The notes under the pieces were generated by a model. That model saw only the letters and a list, made by a program, of their open reading frames with translations, ran no database searches and was not told the DNA's origin. From Gemmatimonadota bacterium (lineage in GTDB: Bacteria; Gemmatimonadota; Gemmatimonadetes; Longimicrobiales; Gaopeijiaceae): 64,000 nucleotides of DNA. How positions within the stretch are numbered: the stretch's first letter is position 1; the number at the start of each line of letters is the position of its first letter. Of the stretch, positions 35,316 to 43,274 are shown in pieces. The stretch is taken from the NCBI GenBank assembly GCA_012960225.1, contig DUBS01000003.1, positions 104,222 to 168,221 on the forward strand, given 5' to 3'. A program made the position numbers and the translations under genes.

Positions 35316-36800
35316 TTATTTGACTCCACCCATCAGTCTCTTCACCTGCGGACTCACAATTATTGCGAAGATCCCAACTCCAGCCGATATCATTGCAACC
35401 GTGCGGAAGAGTTCAGCAGAAGCCATCGTCGCGAGTTGGCCTGCCATAAGACCAGCAAACAAGTTTCCGAGTGCGGCCCCCACAAACCATATGCCCATCA
35501 TCTGACCGACTCTTCTTTCAGGAGAGAGTTTTGTGATTGCAGAAAGTCCGATGGGCGAAATGCAGAGTTCTCCAACTGTATGAAAGAAATAAGTGACTAC
35601 AAGCCACGCTGGCGATACAAGATTATCAGGGGACGAGTTGGCTGCGCCCCAAGCAATAACAAAGAAACCAACCGCAAGGCCCAATAGGCCCAAGCCGGCT
35701 TTCATTGGAAGAGACGGATTCTTCTGACGGCCTTCTAGCCAGACCCAGACCATGCCGAAGACAGGCGCCAGTATGATGATAAAGAGGGCATTTATTGATT
35801 GTAGCTGTGAAGCCTGAATTTCTAGGGCACCATTGAACAAACTTAGGTTCGTCAAGTCACGAGCGAACAGGTTCAGCGAAGTCCCTGCTTGCTCGAAGCC
35901 GGACCAAAAGACAGCAATCAGTAAGAAGAGCCAAAAGATGACACCCATCCTTTTGTTCTCTTCCACCGTATGCCCCCCCGCGGTCCATACGTATATGAAA
36001 TAACCGGCGACCAATAGCAGCACCGAATAGCCCAAATAAGTCGCGATCTGCGTGAGTGTAAGGGAAAGGATGCCAGCTGAGACCATATAGCTGAACACCA
36101 TGACCGTAGCGACCGCAGCAAAAAAGACACTGAAGAATGTGCGGGACTTAGCGGCAACCTGCTCCGGTGTGTCCCCGGTCTTGAGAAGACCGATATTCCC
36201 CATGTGTTTCATTCCGGCTCGATACTGGATGAGCCCTAGAATCATGCCGACTCCCGCAGCGCCGAAGCCGTAGTGCCAATTTATCCCCTCCCCCAAATAC
36301 CCAGTAATAAGGGGACCGAAAAAGGCACCAAGGTTGATCCCCATATAGTAAATGGAGAAACCAGCATCACGGCGTGCGCCACCTTCAGGGTAGAGTTCAC
36401 CGACAATTGTGCTGACGTTGGGCTTAAGCAGACCTGTCCCAAAGATGATGAATACGAGCCCTAGAAAGAACGTGATATTTGAAGGAACAGCCATCGTGAA
36501 GTGGCCGGCTGCGATAATCCAGCCACCTACCCAAATGGCCTTGCGCTGACCCCACAGGTTATCCGCAATCCAGCCACCAGGCAGTGCTAGGATATATACG
36601 AGGCTCGTATATAGGCCGTAGATCGCACCTGCAGTCGCTACGTCATAACCGAGACCGGGATTGCTTTCGATCGTAGCAGTTGTCATGAACAGTGTTAGCA
36701 GAGCACGCATCCCATAGTATGAGAAGCGCTCCCACATCTCGGTGAAGAAGAGCGTGGAAAGCCCTATTGGGTGACCGAAGAAGGTCCTAGAGGTCGTCAC
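35316..36800 (-). CDS. POT/PTR-family proton-dependent oligopeptide transporter
   Basis: 494-residue MFS protein of the POT (DtpA/YjdL) family. The N-terminal signature FTEMWERFSYYGMRALL contains the ExxERxxYY-type proton-coupling motif (here EMWERFSYY), and FSIYYMGINLGAFFGPLI is the second PTR signature. About fourteen hydrophobic helices fill the length. It imports di- and tripeptides with protons, supplying cytoplasmic peptidases, and fits the window's secreted-peptidase theme. It sits as a single gene between an amidase and the membrane-fused spermidine-synthase-like gene on the same strand. Confidence 0.92.
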   Translation of the reverse strand: MTTSRTFFGHPIGLSTLFFTEMWERFSYYGMRALLTLFMTTATIESNPGLGYDVATAGAIYGLYTSLVYILALPGGWIADNLWGQRKAIWVGGWIIAAGHFTMAVPSNITFFLGLVFIIFGTGLLKPNVSTIVGELYPEGGARRDAGFSIYYMGINLGAFFGPLITGYLGEGINWHYGFGAAGVGMILGLIQYRAGMKHMGNIGLLKTGDTPEQVAAKSRTFFSVFFAAVATVMVFSYMVSAGILSLTLTQIATYLGYSVLLLVAGYFIYVWTAGGHTVEENKRMGVIFWLFLLIAVFWSGFEQAGTSLNLFARDLTNLSLFNGALEIQASQLQSINALFIIILAPVFGMVWVWLEGRQKNPSLPMKAGLGLLGLAVGFFVIAWGAANSSPDNLVSPAWLVVTYFFHTVGELCISPIGLSAITKLSPERRVGQMMGIWFVGAALGNLFAGLMAGQLATMASAELFRTVAMISAGVGIFAIIVSPQVKRLMGGVK

Positions 36801-36973
36801 GTTGTTGAGCTCCTGTTTACGGCCCCCCTGAAAGGCCCGTTCAGAGGTTTCGCTTTATGCCAAGGCATACTCATAGATCGAAAGGGTACGTCGGGAATAA
36901 GAATGGCGCACGCAAGCCAAGCACGAAGTTCAAGCGGGACTCGCCCAGAGGGCTCCCGCAAGTCTGTCTCCCA

Positions 36974-39427
36974 CTATTCCATCCCACTCCAAGCAGCCCG
37001 GAGTTGCGCTAGGCTTAGAGGGGAGCCAACGAACAGCTCTTCCGGGTAGGTCCGGTATTGAGCCATGTCCCGATAGATTGCGTCAGCCTCATAAAGATTA
37101 ACGCCGAGGCCAGCAAGGAACTGTAGTCGCAGGTTGCGATCTCGCGTGATCTGAGCGTCAGCAAGCCATGGATCGATCTCAGGCTTCTTAGCAGCGAATG
37201 TCGCCATCAATTGGGGCGCTGAATAGAAACCCACCTCAGCTAGAGACTGTGCTACAGTGGCGTATTCAGGAGTGCGTAGCTTCTCGTCCATAGCATCGAG
37301 ATCGATCGGTGTTGGCTCTCGCTGCGCAAGCATTACGACGTCGTAGCCCTGTCCCTGATTAAGGTTCGCAAAAACCATTCCGTGTGGGAAAACCTCCAGA
37401 AACGTTGCAACCTCACTCTTCACCGCCTCAAGAGTACTTTCATAGAGCTGCACAAATACAGTAATCACTCCGCCTGGGTTAAGATGCTCTTGAGCTTCGA
37501 GCCAGAATTCGGTGGTGTAGAGCGTCGCGGCTCCCTTCACCCAGGGGTCGAAAGGATCCGAGGTGATCGCGTCGAATTTCTTGTCAGTCGTCAGGAGATA
37601 ATGCCGCGCATCATCGATGACTACTTCAGTCTTAGGATTGTCGACAACGTTGAAGTTGTGCTCTCCGAAGTGCCTGGATACAACCTCCGGCACCAAGGGT
37701 TCAATCTCTACGATCGTGAGCTCTTCTACGGCTGGATCTATACTGACCGCTCCGGCCGTCACTCCGGCACCACAACCGATTACCATAACCGACCTCGCTT
37801 GGAGTGGTACGAGTGTCGTCAGGTGTCCCAGCATTCGCTGGAGACGCATATCCTGTGGTTCGCTCGATGCCTGCACTTTTCCAGCGTTGTGGTAATTCCG
37901 GATACCACCACCTAGATCAGATACAGCCATGGACGAATTCATGCCCTCGCCCACATAGACCCAATCGAAATACTCTGCACTTCGTTGGTACGTCGCTGCG
38001 TAACGGCCGTAACCCACCAGTAGCTCTGGTACCGGAGCCACGGTCCAAGCCAGAACCACGGTGCTTATTAGAATACCGGCACCTCTTAAGAAACTTCTGC
38101 CCCGTATCCTGACGAAACCCGAGTAATTCCTATCGGTAACCAGAAGAATCAACGCCCCGAGAGCCGCAATCCCGATCATCATGCGCTGGGTGGTCTGAGT
38201 ACCCAGTGATCCAATCAACACCAGGGACGTCAGAAGCGCGCCGAGAATCGCACCCATGGTGTTGGCAGCGTAAACCCTTCCGACTAAACGACCGGGATCC
38301 TGACCTTTTGCCGCAACCGCTGCAAGCGCCAAAGGAAAGCTTGCACCCCACAATGCCGCTGCCGGCAGAGCGGTGAGGGCGGCACGCATAAAGTCAAACT
38401 GAAAATTGTACCAGGGCCTGATAGCGAGGTCCGGACTAACCGGCCAATAAGGCAGAGCTCGGGTAAGTAAATACGCCGCCCATGCCAAGCCGACCACGAC
38501 AAGAAACTGTGTCCATCCGAGGGCATGGCGAGCATCCTGTACAAAGCGCGCCAGAACAGACCCTACTGCGCTTCCGATCCCAATGCCGAGAAGAAAAGAA
38601 GCCAAGATCAGAGAGAAGGTGTACGTGGTACCACCGAAGTTCAGTGTCATGAGTCGAGTCCAGACGACCTCAGCTCCGAGCGCTGTCGCCCCCGATAATC
38701 CGATTACAAACAGGACTGACCTCGAGCCCGGCGACATCTGCACCGCATCCGCACTCTCGTTTTGCTGTCTAGCCTCATAGACAGTGAGTTCCGCAAGGAA
38801 TAACGCGAGTACGGTCACCAGCGCATTGAGCCCCACCGCAGCATAAGTGGCAACACTCACATCATGCAGCCGGAGCAGGTAGAAGCCTGCCAACAGACAC
38901 CCCAGGACAGCACCGAAGGTGTTGCCCCCGTAGAAGAACCCGAGCCACGACACACCTTTCGGTGTAGTCTCGACCCATCGGGAGATCGCGGGGAGGGTGG
39001 CCCCCATCATGATCGTGGGAGGAAGTAAGAAAAGAGCACAAAACGATGCCCGTACCATAATTCCAGCCATTCCCGGACCACCAATCGACGTATACAGACC
39101 GCCTACATGCGGCAGGAGCCATAGAACCAACAGTCCGAAAATTCCGATTCCGGCTTCGAGCATGGCGTAGACTCGGAACGGATGCCTATCAGTCGCGATA
39201 ACCTTCGAGAGGCCGATGCTTCCTATGCACATGCCACCCATGAAGGTGCCCAGCAAGACACCTAGTGATATGGCAGATGAGCCAACGATGAGTGAGAGCA
39301 TCTGAAACCAGACGATCTCATAAATTAGAGCTGCACAGCCACTACCAATGAAAAGAATGACCAGCAATGGTAAGTAGCGGTCTGATGGAGATGCCGACCG
39401 TGCAGAGTCGATTGTTTCGGTTGTCAT
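36974..39427 (-). CDS. Membrane-fused spermidine synthase-like protein
   Basis: 817 residues. The N-terminal 500 or so form many membrane helices (starting YLPLLVILFIGSGCAALIYEIVWF, an MFS-like 'fused' module). The C-terminal part is a Rossmann methyltransferase-like spermidine-synthase domain. The polyamine synthase glycine motif GGGDG reads GCGAG here (residues 551-555), and EIEPLVPEV, VIDDARHYLL and ITSDPFDPW follow. Loss of the motif's aspartate suggests it does not bind decarboxylated SAM in the usual way. Such fused proteins are common in environmental bacteria and their function is unknown. It ends in a TPR-like helical tail. It lies 173 bases upstream of the POT gene. Confidence 0.82.
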   Translation of the reverse strand: MTTETIDSARSASPSDRYLPLLVILFIGSGCAALIYEIVWFQMLSLIVGSSAISLGVLLGTFMGGMCIGSIGLSKVIATDRHPFRVYAMLEAGIGIFGLLVLWLLPHVGGLYTSIGGPGMAGIMVRASFCALFLLPPTIMMGATLPAISRWVETTPKGVSWLGFFYGGNTFGAVLGCLLAGFYLLRLHDVSVATYAAVGLNALVTVLALFLAELTVYEARQQNESADAVQMSPGSRSVLFVIGLSGATALGAEVVWTRLMTLNFGGTTYTFSLILASFLLGIGIGSAVGSVLARFVQDARHALGWTQFLVVVGLAWAAYLLTRALPYWPVSPDLAIRPWYNFQFDFMRAALTALPAAALWGASFPLALAAVAAKGQDPGRLVGRVYAANTMGAILGALLTSLVLIGSLGTQTTQRMMIGIAALGALILLVTDRNYSGFVRIRGRSFLRGAGILISTVVLAWTVAPVPELLVGYGRYAATYQRSAEYFDWVYVGEGMNSSMAVSDLGGGIRNYHNAGKVQASSEPQDMRLQRMLGHLTTLVPLQARSVMVIGCGAGVTAGAVSIDPAVEELTIVEIEPLVPEVVSRHFGEHNFNVVDNPKTEVVIDDARHYLLTTDKKFDAITSDPFDPWVKGAATLYTTEFWLEAQEHLNPGGVITVFVQLYESTLEAVKSEVATFLEVFPHGMVFANLNQGQGYDVVMLAQREPTPIDLDAMDEKLRTPEYATVAQSLAEVGFYSAPQLMATFAAKKPEIDPWLADAQITRDRNLRLQFLAGLGVNLYEADAIYRDMAQYRTYPEELFVGSPLSLAQLRAAWSGME

Positions 39428-39521
39428 GTAGTTCTTATGCCTCCTGCTGCGATCGGCAGCCTACGGTCGTGGCGGCTTGAAGACAACGTGTGCCCAGAGG
39501 ACGTTAGCTTTAGGAGGAAGT

Positions 39522-39614
39522 ATGGGAGGAGCCCTGCAGGACCGTCCTAGAGAATATGTAACTCTAGAAGGTGTATGGAGGAAACATGGAAGAATCAGAG
39601 AGTTCGTTCGATAG
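39522..39614 (+). CDS. Candidate micro-ORF, 30 residues
   Basis: A 30-codon frame starts at the ATG at 39522, four bases after a perfect AGGAGG (39512-39517). The peptide (MGGALQDRPREYVTLEGVWR onward) is hydrophilic and unrecognised. It ends inside the next micro-ORF and lies ahead of the 55-residue membrane protein gene. The strong ribosome-binding site is the main support. It could be a chance frame. Confidence 0.35.
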   Translation: MGGALQDRPREYVTLEGVWRKHGRIREFVR

Positions 39615-39651
39615 GACCTTGCTCCCAAACCGCTTCATGAGGCTATCGTGA
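39586..39651 (+). CDS. Candidate coupled micro-ORF, 21 residues
   Basis: A 21-codon frame (MEESESSFDRTLLPNRFMRL and one more residue) starts at 39586 with GGAGG four bases upstream. Its TGA overlaps the GTG start of the downstream 55-residue gene as GTGA (39648-39651), the classic translational-coupling geometry. Function unknown; it may be a leader peptide. Confidence 0.4.
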   Translation: MEESESSFDRTLLPNRFMRLS

Positions 39652-39815
39652 TTGGAATTATCGAATTTTTAGTCGGAAACCCAATCTTACTGGTCGCCCT
39701 ATTACTGATCGTTGCGGTCTTTCTATTTGCCGTGATCAAGAAACTCTTGAAGCTATTAGCGATTGCAACGATCGCTGGCATTCTCTACGTCCTGCTCGTC
39801 AACTATGTCGGGTAG
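39648..39815 (+). CDS. Small two-helix membrane protein, 55 residues
   Basis: A GTG-initiated 55-residue frame, with GAGG five bases upstream. The protein is almost entirely hydrophobic, with two helices (about residues 7-30 and 35-53) separated by a KKLLK turn, as expected of a small inner-membrane protein. I recognise no family. Biased hydrophobic composition in exactly one frame, the ribosome-binding site and the GTGA overlap with a preceding micro-ORF argue that it is real. It is convergent with the beta-barrel gene at 39852, 36 bases away. Confidence 0.6.
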   Translation: MIGIIEFLVGNPILLVALLLIVAVFLFAVIKKLLKLLAIATIAGILYVLLVNYVG

Positions 39816-39851
39816 CCGTTTGGGACTCAGGCAGCTTGATATTGTCAGTGA

Positions 39852-40724
39852 TCAGAAGGTGAGCAGCCTCGTAACGTTGAACCCTAGCCTCCAATACTTC
39901 GGCTTGAACTGAGAGGGTGTGCCGCCAAGAACCTGGGTTGGATTCATTCTATACTGGTTGGTTAATACGATCTTAAAGAAGTGACCGCCGGTCTCGAGTT
40001 CGACTCCGAGGGTCCCACTATCGTGCTCAAGGTCAGGCTGGCGCTTACTGATGATCCACTCTCCAAGCAGGCTCACCTGCTCTGAGATGTAAGCCTGCCC
40101 GTGGATACCTAAAGCAAAAGTGGTCTCTGGCTCGGTATCCTGAATGTTGGGATTTCTCAGTACTGTTGGTACGAGCCCAATACCTAAGCGGCCTCCGATT
40201 AGAGCGTTGAGCATTACTTGGGCGTAAGCCTGGGATTCGTTGTCGCCTGCCCCACTCTCACCGGGGTCCGACATATTCCAAGCGAAACCTCCCATTATAC
40301 CGATCATCACTGGGACGGATTCAGTGCCACCCTCAAAGAGGCGAGTCTTGGCGTTTAATTCGAGGTTGTCGTCAATGTTGGTACGTACGACACCAACCAT
40401 GGTACGATCAGAAACCGCATACGCGAGTCCAAGACGGTTCGCTACCGGACCATCCAGGCCCCATAAAGCCTGAAATCCCTCAGATACCGCAGGAAAGAAC
40501 CTGTGAGATATCTCAAAGAGCCATGCGCCGCTTGAGATCGTCTGTGCTGTGGGAAGATTCGCGCTTTGTTGTGAGTGAAAGACTGTGGGCGGCACGATTA
40601 CTGGCTGCTCACGTCTCTCGAAACGGTCGGATCGTTGTTGCGCTGAGCCGAGCATTGCGAACGTGGCCGCGTAAATCATGGCCATACTGATCGCACGACG
40701 GACGCACTCAGTTCTCACTATCAA
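39852..40724 (-). CDS. Outer-membrane beta-barrel protein (DUF5777-like)
   Basis: About 290 residues from a TTG at 40724; a GTG at 40718 or ATG at 40685 are alternatives. A signal peptide ends MLGSAQQ. The rest is amphipathic beta-strand, with SGAWLFEISHRFFPAVSEGF near the N-terminus and a barrel-like C-terminus YWRLGFNVTRLLTF. The pattern and its position after a YceI gene match the DUF5777 beta-barrel family as I recall it. Its start overlaps the end of the YceI gene by 17 bases, so it is the last gene of a three-gene operon. Function unknown; perhaps it accepts or exports a lipid or lipophilic electron carrier handled by YceI. Confidence 0.7.
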   Translation of the reverse strand: MIVRTECVRRAISMAMIYAATFAMLGSAQQRSDRFERREQPVIVPPTVFHSQQSANLPTAQTISSGAWLFEISHRFFPAVSEGFQALWGLDGPVANRLGLAYAVSDRTMVGVVRTNIDDNLELNAKTRLFEGGTESVPVMIGIMGGFAWNMSDPGESGAGDNESQAYAQVMLNALIGGRLGIGLVPTVLRNPNIQDTEPETTFALGIHGQAYISEQVSLLGEWIISKRQPDLEHDSGTLGVELETGGHFFKIVLTNQYRMNPTQVLGGTPSQFKPKYWRLGFNVTRLLTF

Positions 40725-41385
40725 GCTCTGCGGGTTCCAAAATAAAGTCGAGTTCCATACGAATCTCGTTATTCAACTTCAGGAACATGAGTTTGGGAAT
40801 TTCAATGTCATGATCCGATAAGAACACTGGGAACGAGCAGTTGACGTGGTATCCCTCATTTACCGTTGCCAAGTCGCAGGTCAATGTCCGCTCTTGTTCT
40901 ACGCCGTGTATGCCCAGTACGCCCCGGGTCATCACCCGAAACATCGCCCCGGGAAGAGAAACCACCTGTTCGATCGTGCCCCCGAATGCCGCATAAGGGT
41001 ATTGCTCAACCTCGAGGTAGCTATCCCGCATCTGGCGATCACGCATCCTGATTCCCGTATCGAGACTCGCTAAATCCACTTCGAAGTAAATCTCAGACTC
41101 AGGTCCACCCGTGCGATCTGTCAGTTCCTCGGTATTGAATGAAACCAATCCGTCTACCCGTTCGGTAGTGCCCTCAAACTCATCTATCACTGTTCTCGAA
41201 GTAAACCGCACAAGTCGGTCAGATTCGAGAGCAACTTGATAGGCTTGTTGGCCCGACAAGACGGCAGCCCCAAGAAATATCCCGACAAGCACGAGGCTTA
41301 TCACATGGACTGTCCGGCTTCCCAACTGACAGCTCAAGCTAATCAAAGCATCCGGCCTCTCTCGAACGTCAGTTATTCTGAGCAC
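40708..41385 (-). CDS. YceI-family periplasmic lipid-binding protein
   Basis: About 225 residues from a GTG at 41385. A membrane/signal segment (HVISLVLVGIFLGAAVLSGQQ) precedes a YceI-type lipocalin-like domain: LVRFTSRTVIDEFEGTTERV, then DLASLDTGIRMRDRQMRDSY, the family's 'D..SvdTg...RD..lr...F' pattern. YceI proteins bind polyisoprenoids such as ubiquinone precursors or other amphiphilic chains. The start overlaps the end of the haem-like lipoprotein gene by 17 bases, and the end overlaps the beta-barrel gene by 17 bases. The signal peptide is preceded by about 25 extra residues, so the start may be further in. Confidence 0.8.
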   Translation of the reverse strand: MLRITDVRERPDALISLSCQLGSRTVHVISLVLVGIFLGAAVLSGQQAYQVALESDRLVRFTSRTVIDEFEGTTERVDGLVSFNTEELTDRTGGPESEIYFEVDLASLDTGIRMRDRQMRDSYLEVEQYPYAAFGGTIEQVVSLPGAMFRVMTRGVLGIHGVEQERTLTCDLATVNEGYHVNCSFPVFLSDHDIEIPKLMFLKLNNEIRMELDFILEPAELDSEN

Positions 41386-41818
41386 CCGCGTTGATCCAGT
41401 TCTTGATATTCGTCAGGTCGACATTATCGAGAGCACTGCCGCCTACGGGCATTCTGCTGCCGTTACCGCTTCCTTGGCGATTTTCCAGCTTCTTCACCAG
41501 ATAGCTGTTCTGAGCGTCGTTAGGGATAACATAGACCTCACCTGACATTGGCGAAGCCACGTTAACAAGGCGTTCATGATTTGCGGACCCAGACGTGCTG
41601 ATCGTTAGACCACCCGCCCCGTTCCCGTGACAGTTGCTACCGGCACAACCCCGTCGCATGAATATTTCAGTAATGTCATTGGCAAACGAGGGGTTGGCCT
41701 TGATGGTTCGGGCATCGGCTGGAGTTCCACCGGGATCCGTAGGGCTGTCACTCGCGGAGCAAGCAGCCAATACAACACATATGAGAACAGGAGAGAGCAC
41801 TTGGTGTAAGATTTTCAT
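41369..41818 (-). CDS. Small cytochrome-c-like lipoprotein with CX4CH motif
   Basis: 149 residues from the ATG at 41818, with GGGAG seven bases upstream; a longer frame to 41866 lacks signal-peptide character. The lipobox VLAAC places the lipid on Cys20. The key motif is RRGCAGSNCHG: Cys58, four residues, Cys63 and His64, a CX4CH haem-like site rather than the usual CXXCH. CX4CH occurs in some multihaem cytochromes c3. A downstream SRMPVGG methionine could be the distal ligand, and the arrangement 'RRGCxxxxCHG...MP' resembles planctomycete-type cytochrome domains. It is first gene of an operon with YceI and a beta-barrel protein. Haem attachment is inference. Confidence 0.68.
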   Translation of the reverse strand: MKILHQVLSPVLICVVLAACSASDSPTDPGGTPADARTIKANPSFANDITEIFMRRGCAGSNCHGNGAGGLTISTSGSANHERLVNVASPMSGEVYVIPNDAQNSYLVKKLENRQGSGNGSRMPVGGSALDNVDLTNIKNWINAGAQNN

Positions 41819-41911
41819 GGCCCAACTCCCTTGCCGCCAGTCGTTACTGGCCGACATGTTCGCCAACGAACCAGCTCGTTCTCAGTCACCACCGAACGCC
41901 ACAGGCGCTAA

Positions 41912-43267
41912 ATGGAAACTTTGAAGTCCCACAACCCTGCCACGGGAGAGATCCTCGGTGAAGTGGAAATTACTCCTGCAGAGGAGGTCCCTAATATCGT
42001 CGCAACAGCCAAGGCTGCTCAACCTGCTTGGGGCGACCTTGGTCTAGAGGGTCGTGCGGAACTGATTAAGGCGACAGCAGATATCTTCGTCGATCGGGTG
42101 CAGGAGCATGGTGAACTCATGACGAAAGAAATGGGCAAACCCCTTAAGGAAGCAATTGGTGAAGCCAAATCACTAGGATGGGGGATTGAGGAAGAGTTAG
42201 CCGAGATTATTGAAGCGCTCACACCCGAGGTCGTCGAGGATGGACGACTCAGGTCGACCATCTATCACGATCCCCTCGGGGTAGTCGGTGCGATCACACC
42301 GTGGAATTTTCCAATGTCGATGCCGGCCTGGATGATCCTCCCATCCCTGGCGGCTGGCAACACAGTGGTATTCAAGCCGTCCGAGGAAACGCCACTCTGT
42401 GGTCAAGCATATGCAGATGTACTCAACGAGGTTTTACCCAAGGACGTGCTGATCGTTATCCACGGTGCTGATGACCAAGGCAAGGCAATCGTTCAATCTG
42501 ATGTCGACATGATTGCATTCACCGGCTCACGAGAGGCGGGTAAGCATATCATGCGGGAAGCAAGCGGAACGTTGAAGAGGGTTGTACTGGAGCTCGGAGG
42601 CAAAGACCCTATGATCGTCCTTGGAGACGCAGACATCGCGAGGGCAGCTAAGTTTGCGGCGTCGAACTCTTTTCGGAACGCCGGACAAGTGTGCATCTCG
42701 ACCGAGCGAATCTTTGTGATGGATTCTGTCGCACAAGAGTTTGAGCATGCGCTCACCGAGATCGCTTCCGTGATGACCGTCGGTAGTGGGATGGGGGATG
42801 CAGATGTGGGCCCAATGGTGAATAGTCACCAACGTGATCACGTGCTCGGGCAGTTAGGGGCAGCGATTGCAGGTGGTGCTGAAGTGCTGGCCGGAGGTGA
42901 TGGGCACTATGACAATTTCGTCGTCCCAACCGTACTAGGAAATGTCACTGACGAAATGGACATCGCCAATGCAGAGACATTCGGACCAGTAGCCTGTGTC
43001 ACACGCGTATCGTCCGTAGACGAAGCTGTAACGAAAGCGAATGACACCCACTTCGGTCTGGGTGCGGTCGTCTTTGGTGGAGACTCGGAAGAGACTGCAG
43101 AAGTTGCGCGACGTCTCACAGCAGGGATGATCGGTATCAACTCAGCACCCGGTGGTGCAGTCGGTACTCCGTGGGTTGGTGCCAGACAAAGTGGATTTGG
43201 GTTCCACAAATCACCTGATGGTCATAAGCAATTTACGCAAACCCGTGTAGTTACTTCACGAGCATAG
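41912..43267 (+). CDS. NAD(P)-dependent aldehyde dehydrogenase (succinate-semialdehyde type)
   Basis: 451 residues, aldehyde dehydrogenase superfamily, close to the short (about 460-residue) succinate-semialdehyde dehydrogenase group. [13 protein letters not shown] opens the protein, followed by [22 protein letters not shown], the catalytic glutamate in [17 protein letters not shown], and the nucleophilic cysteine in [23 protein letters not shown] and [16 protein letters not shown] follow. It oxidises an aldehyde, probably succinate semialdehyde, to the acid. It is divergent from the cytochrome/YceI operon, and the metalloprotease gene starts seven bases downstream. Confidence 0.88.
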   Translation: METLKSHNPATGEILGEVEITPAEEVPNIVATAKAAQPAWGDLGLEGRAELIKATADIFVDRVQEHGELMTKEMGKPLKEAIGEAKSLGWGIEEELAEIIEALTPEVVEDGRLRSTIYHDPLGVVGAITPWNFPMSMPAWMILPSLAAGNTVVFKPSEETPLCGQAYADVLNEVLPKDVLIVIHGADDQGKAIVQSDVDMIAFTGSREAGKHIMREASGTLKRVVLELGGKDPMIVLGDADIARAAKFAASNSFRNAGQVCISTERIFVMDSVAQEFEHALTEIASVMTVGSGMGDADVGPMVNSHQRDHVLGQLGAAIAGGAEVLAGGDGHYDNFVVPTVLGNVTDEMDIANAETFGPVACVTRVSSVDEAVTKANDTHFGLGAVVFGGDSEETAEVARRLTAGMIGINSAPGGAVGTPWVGARQSGFGFHKSPDGHKQFTQTRVVTSRA

Positions 43268-43274
43268 ATCCCTA

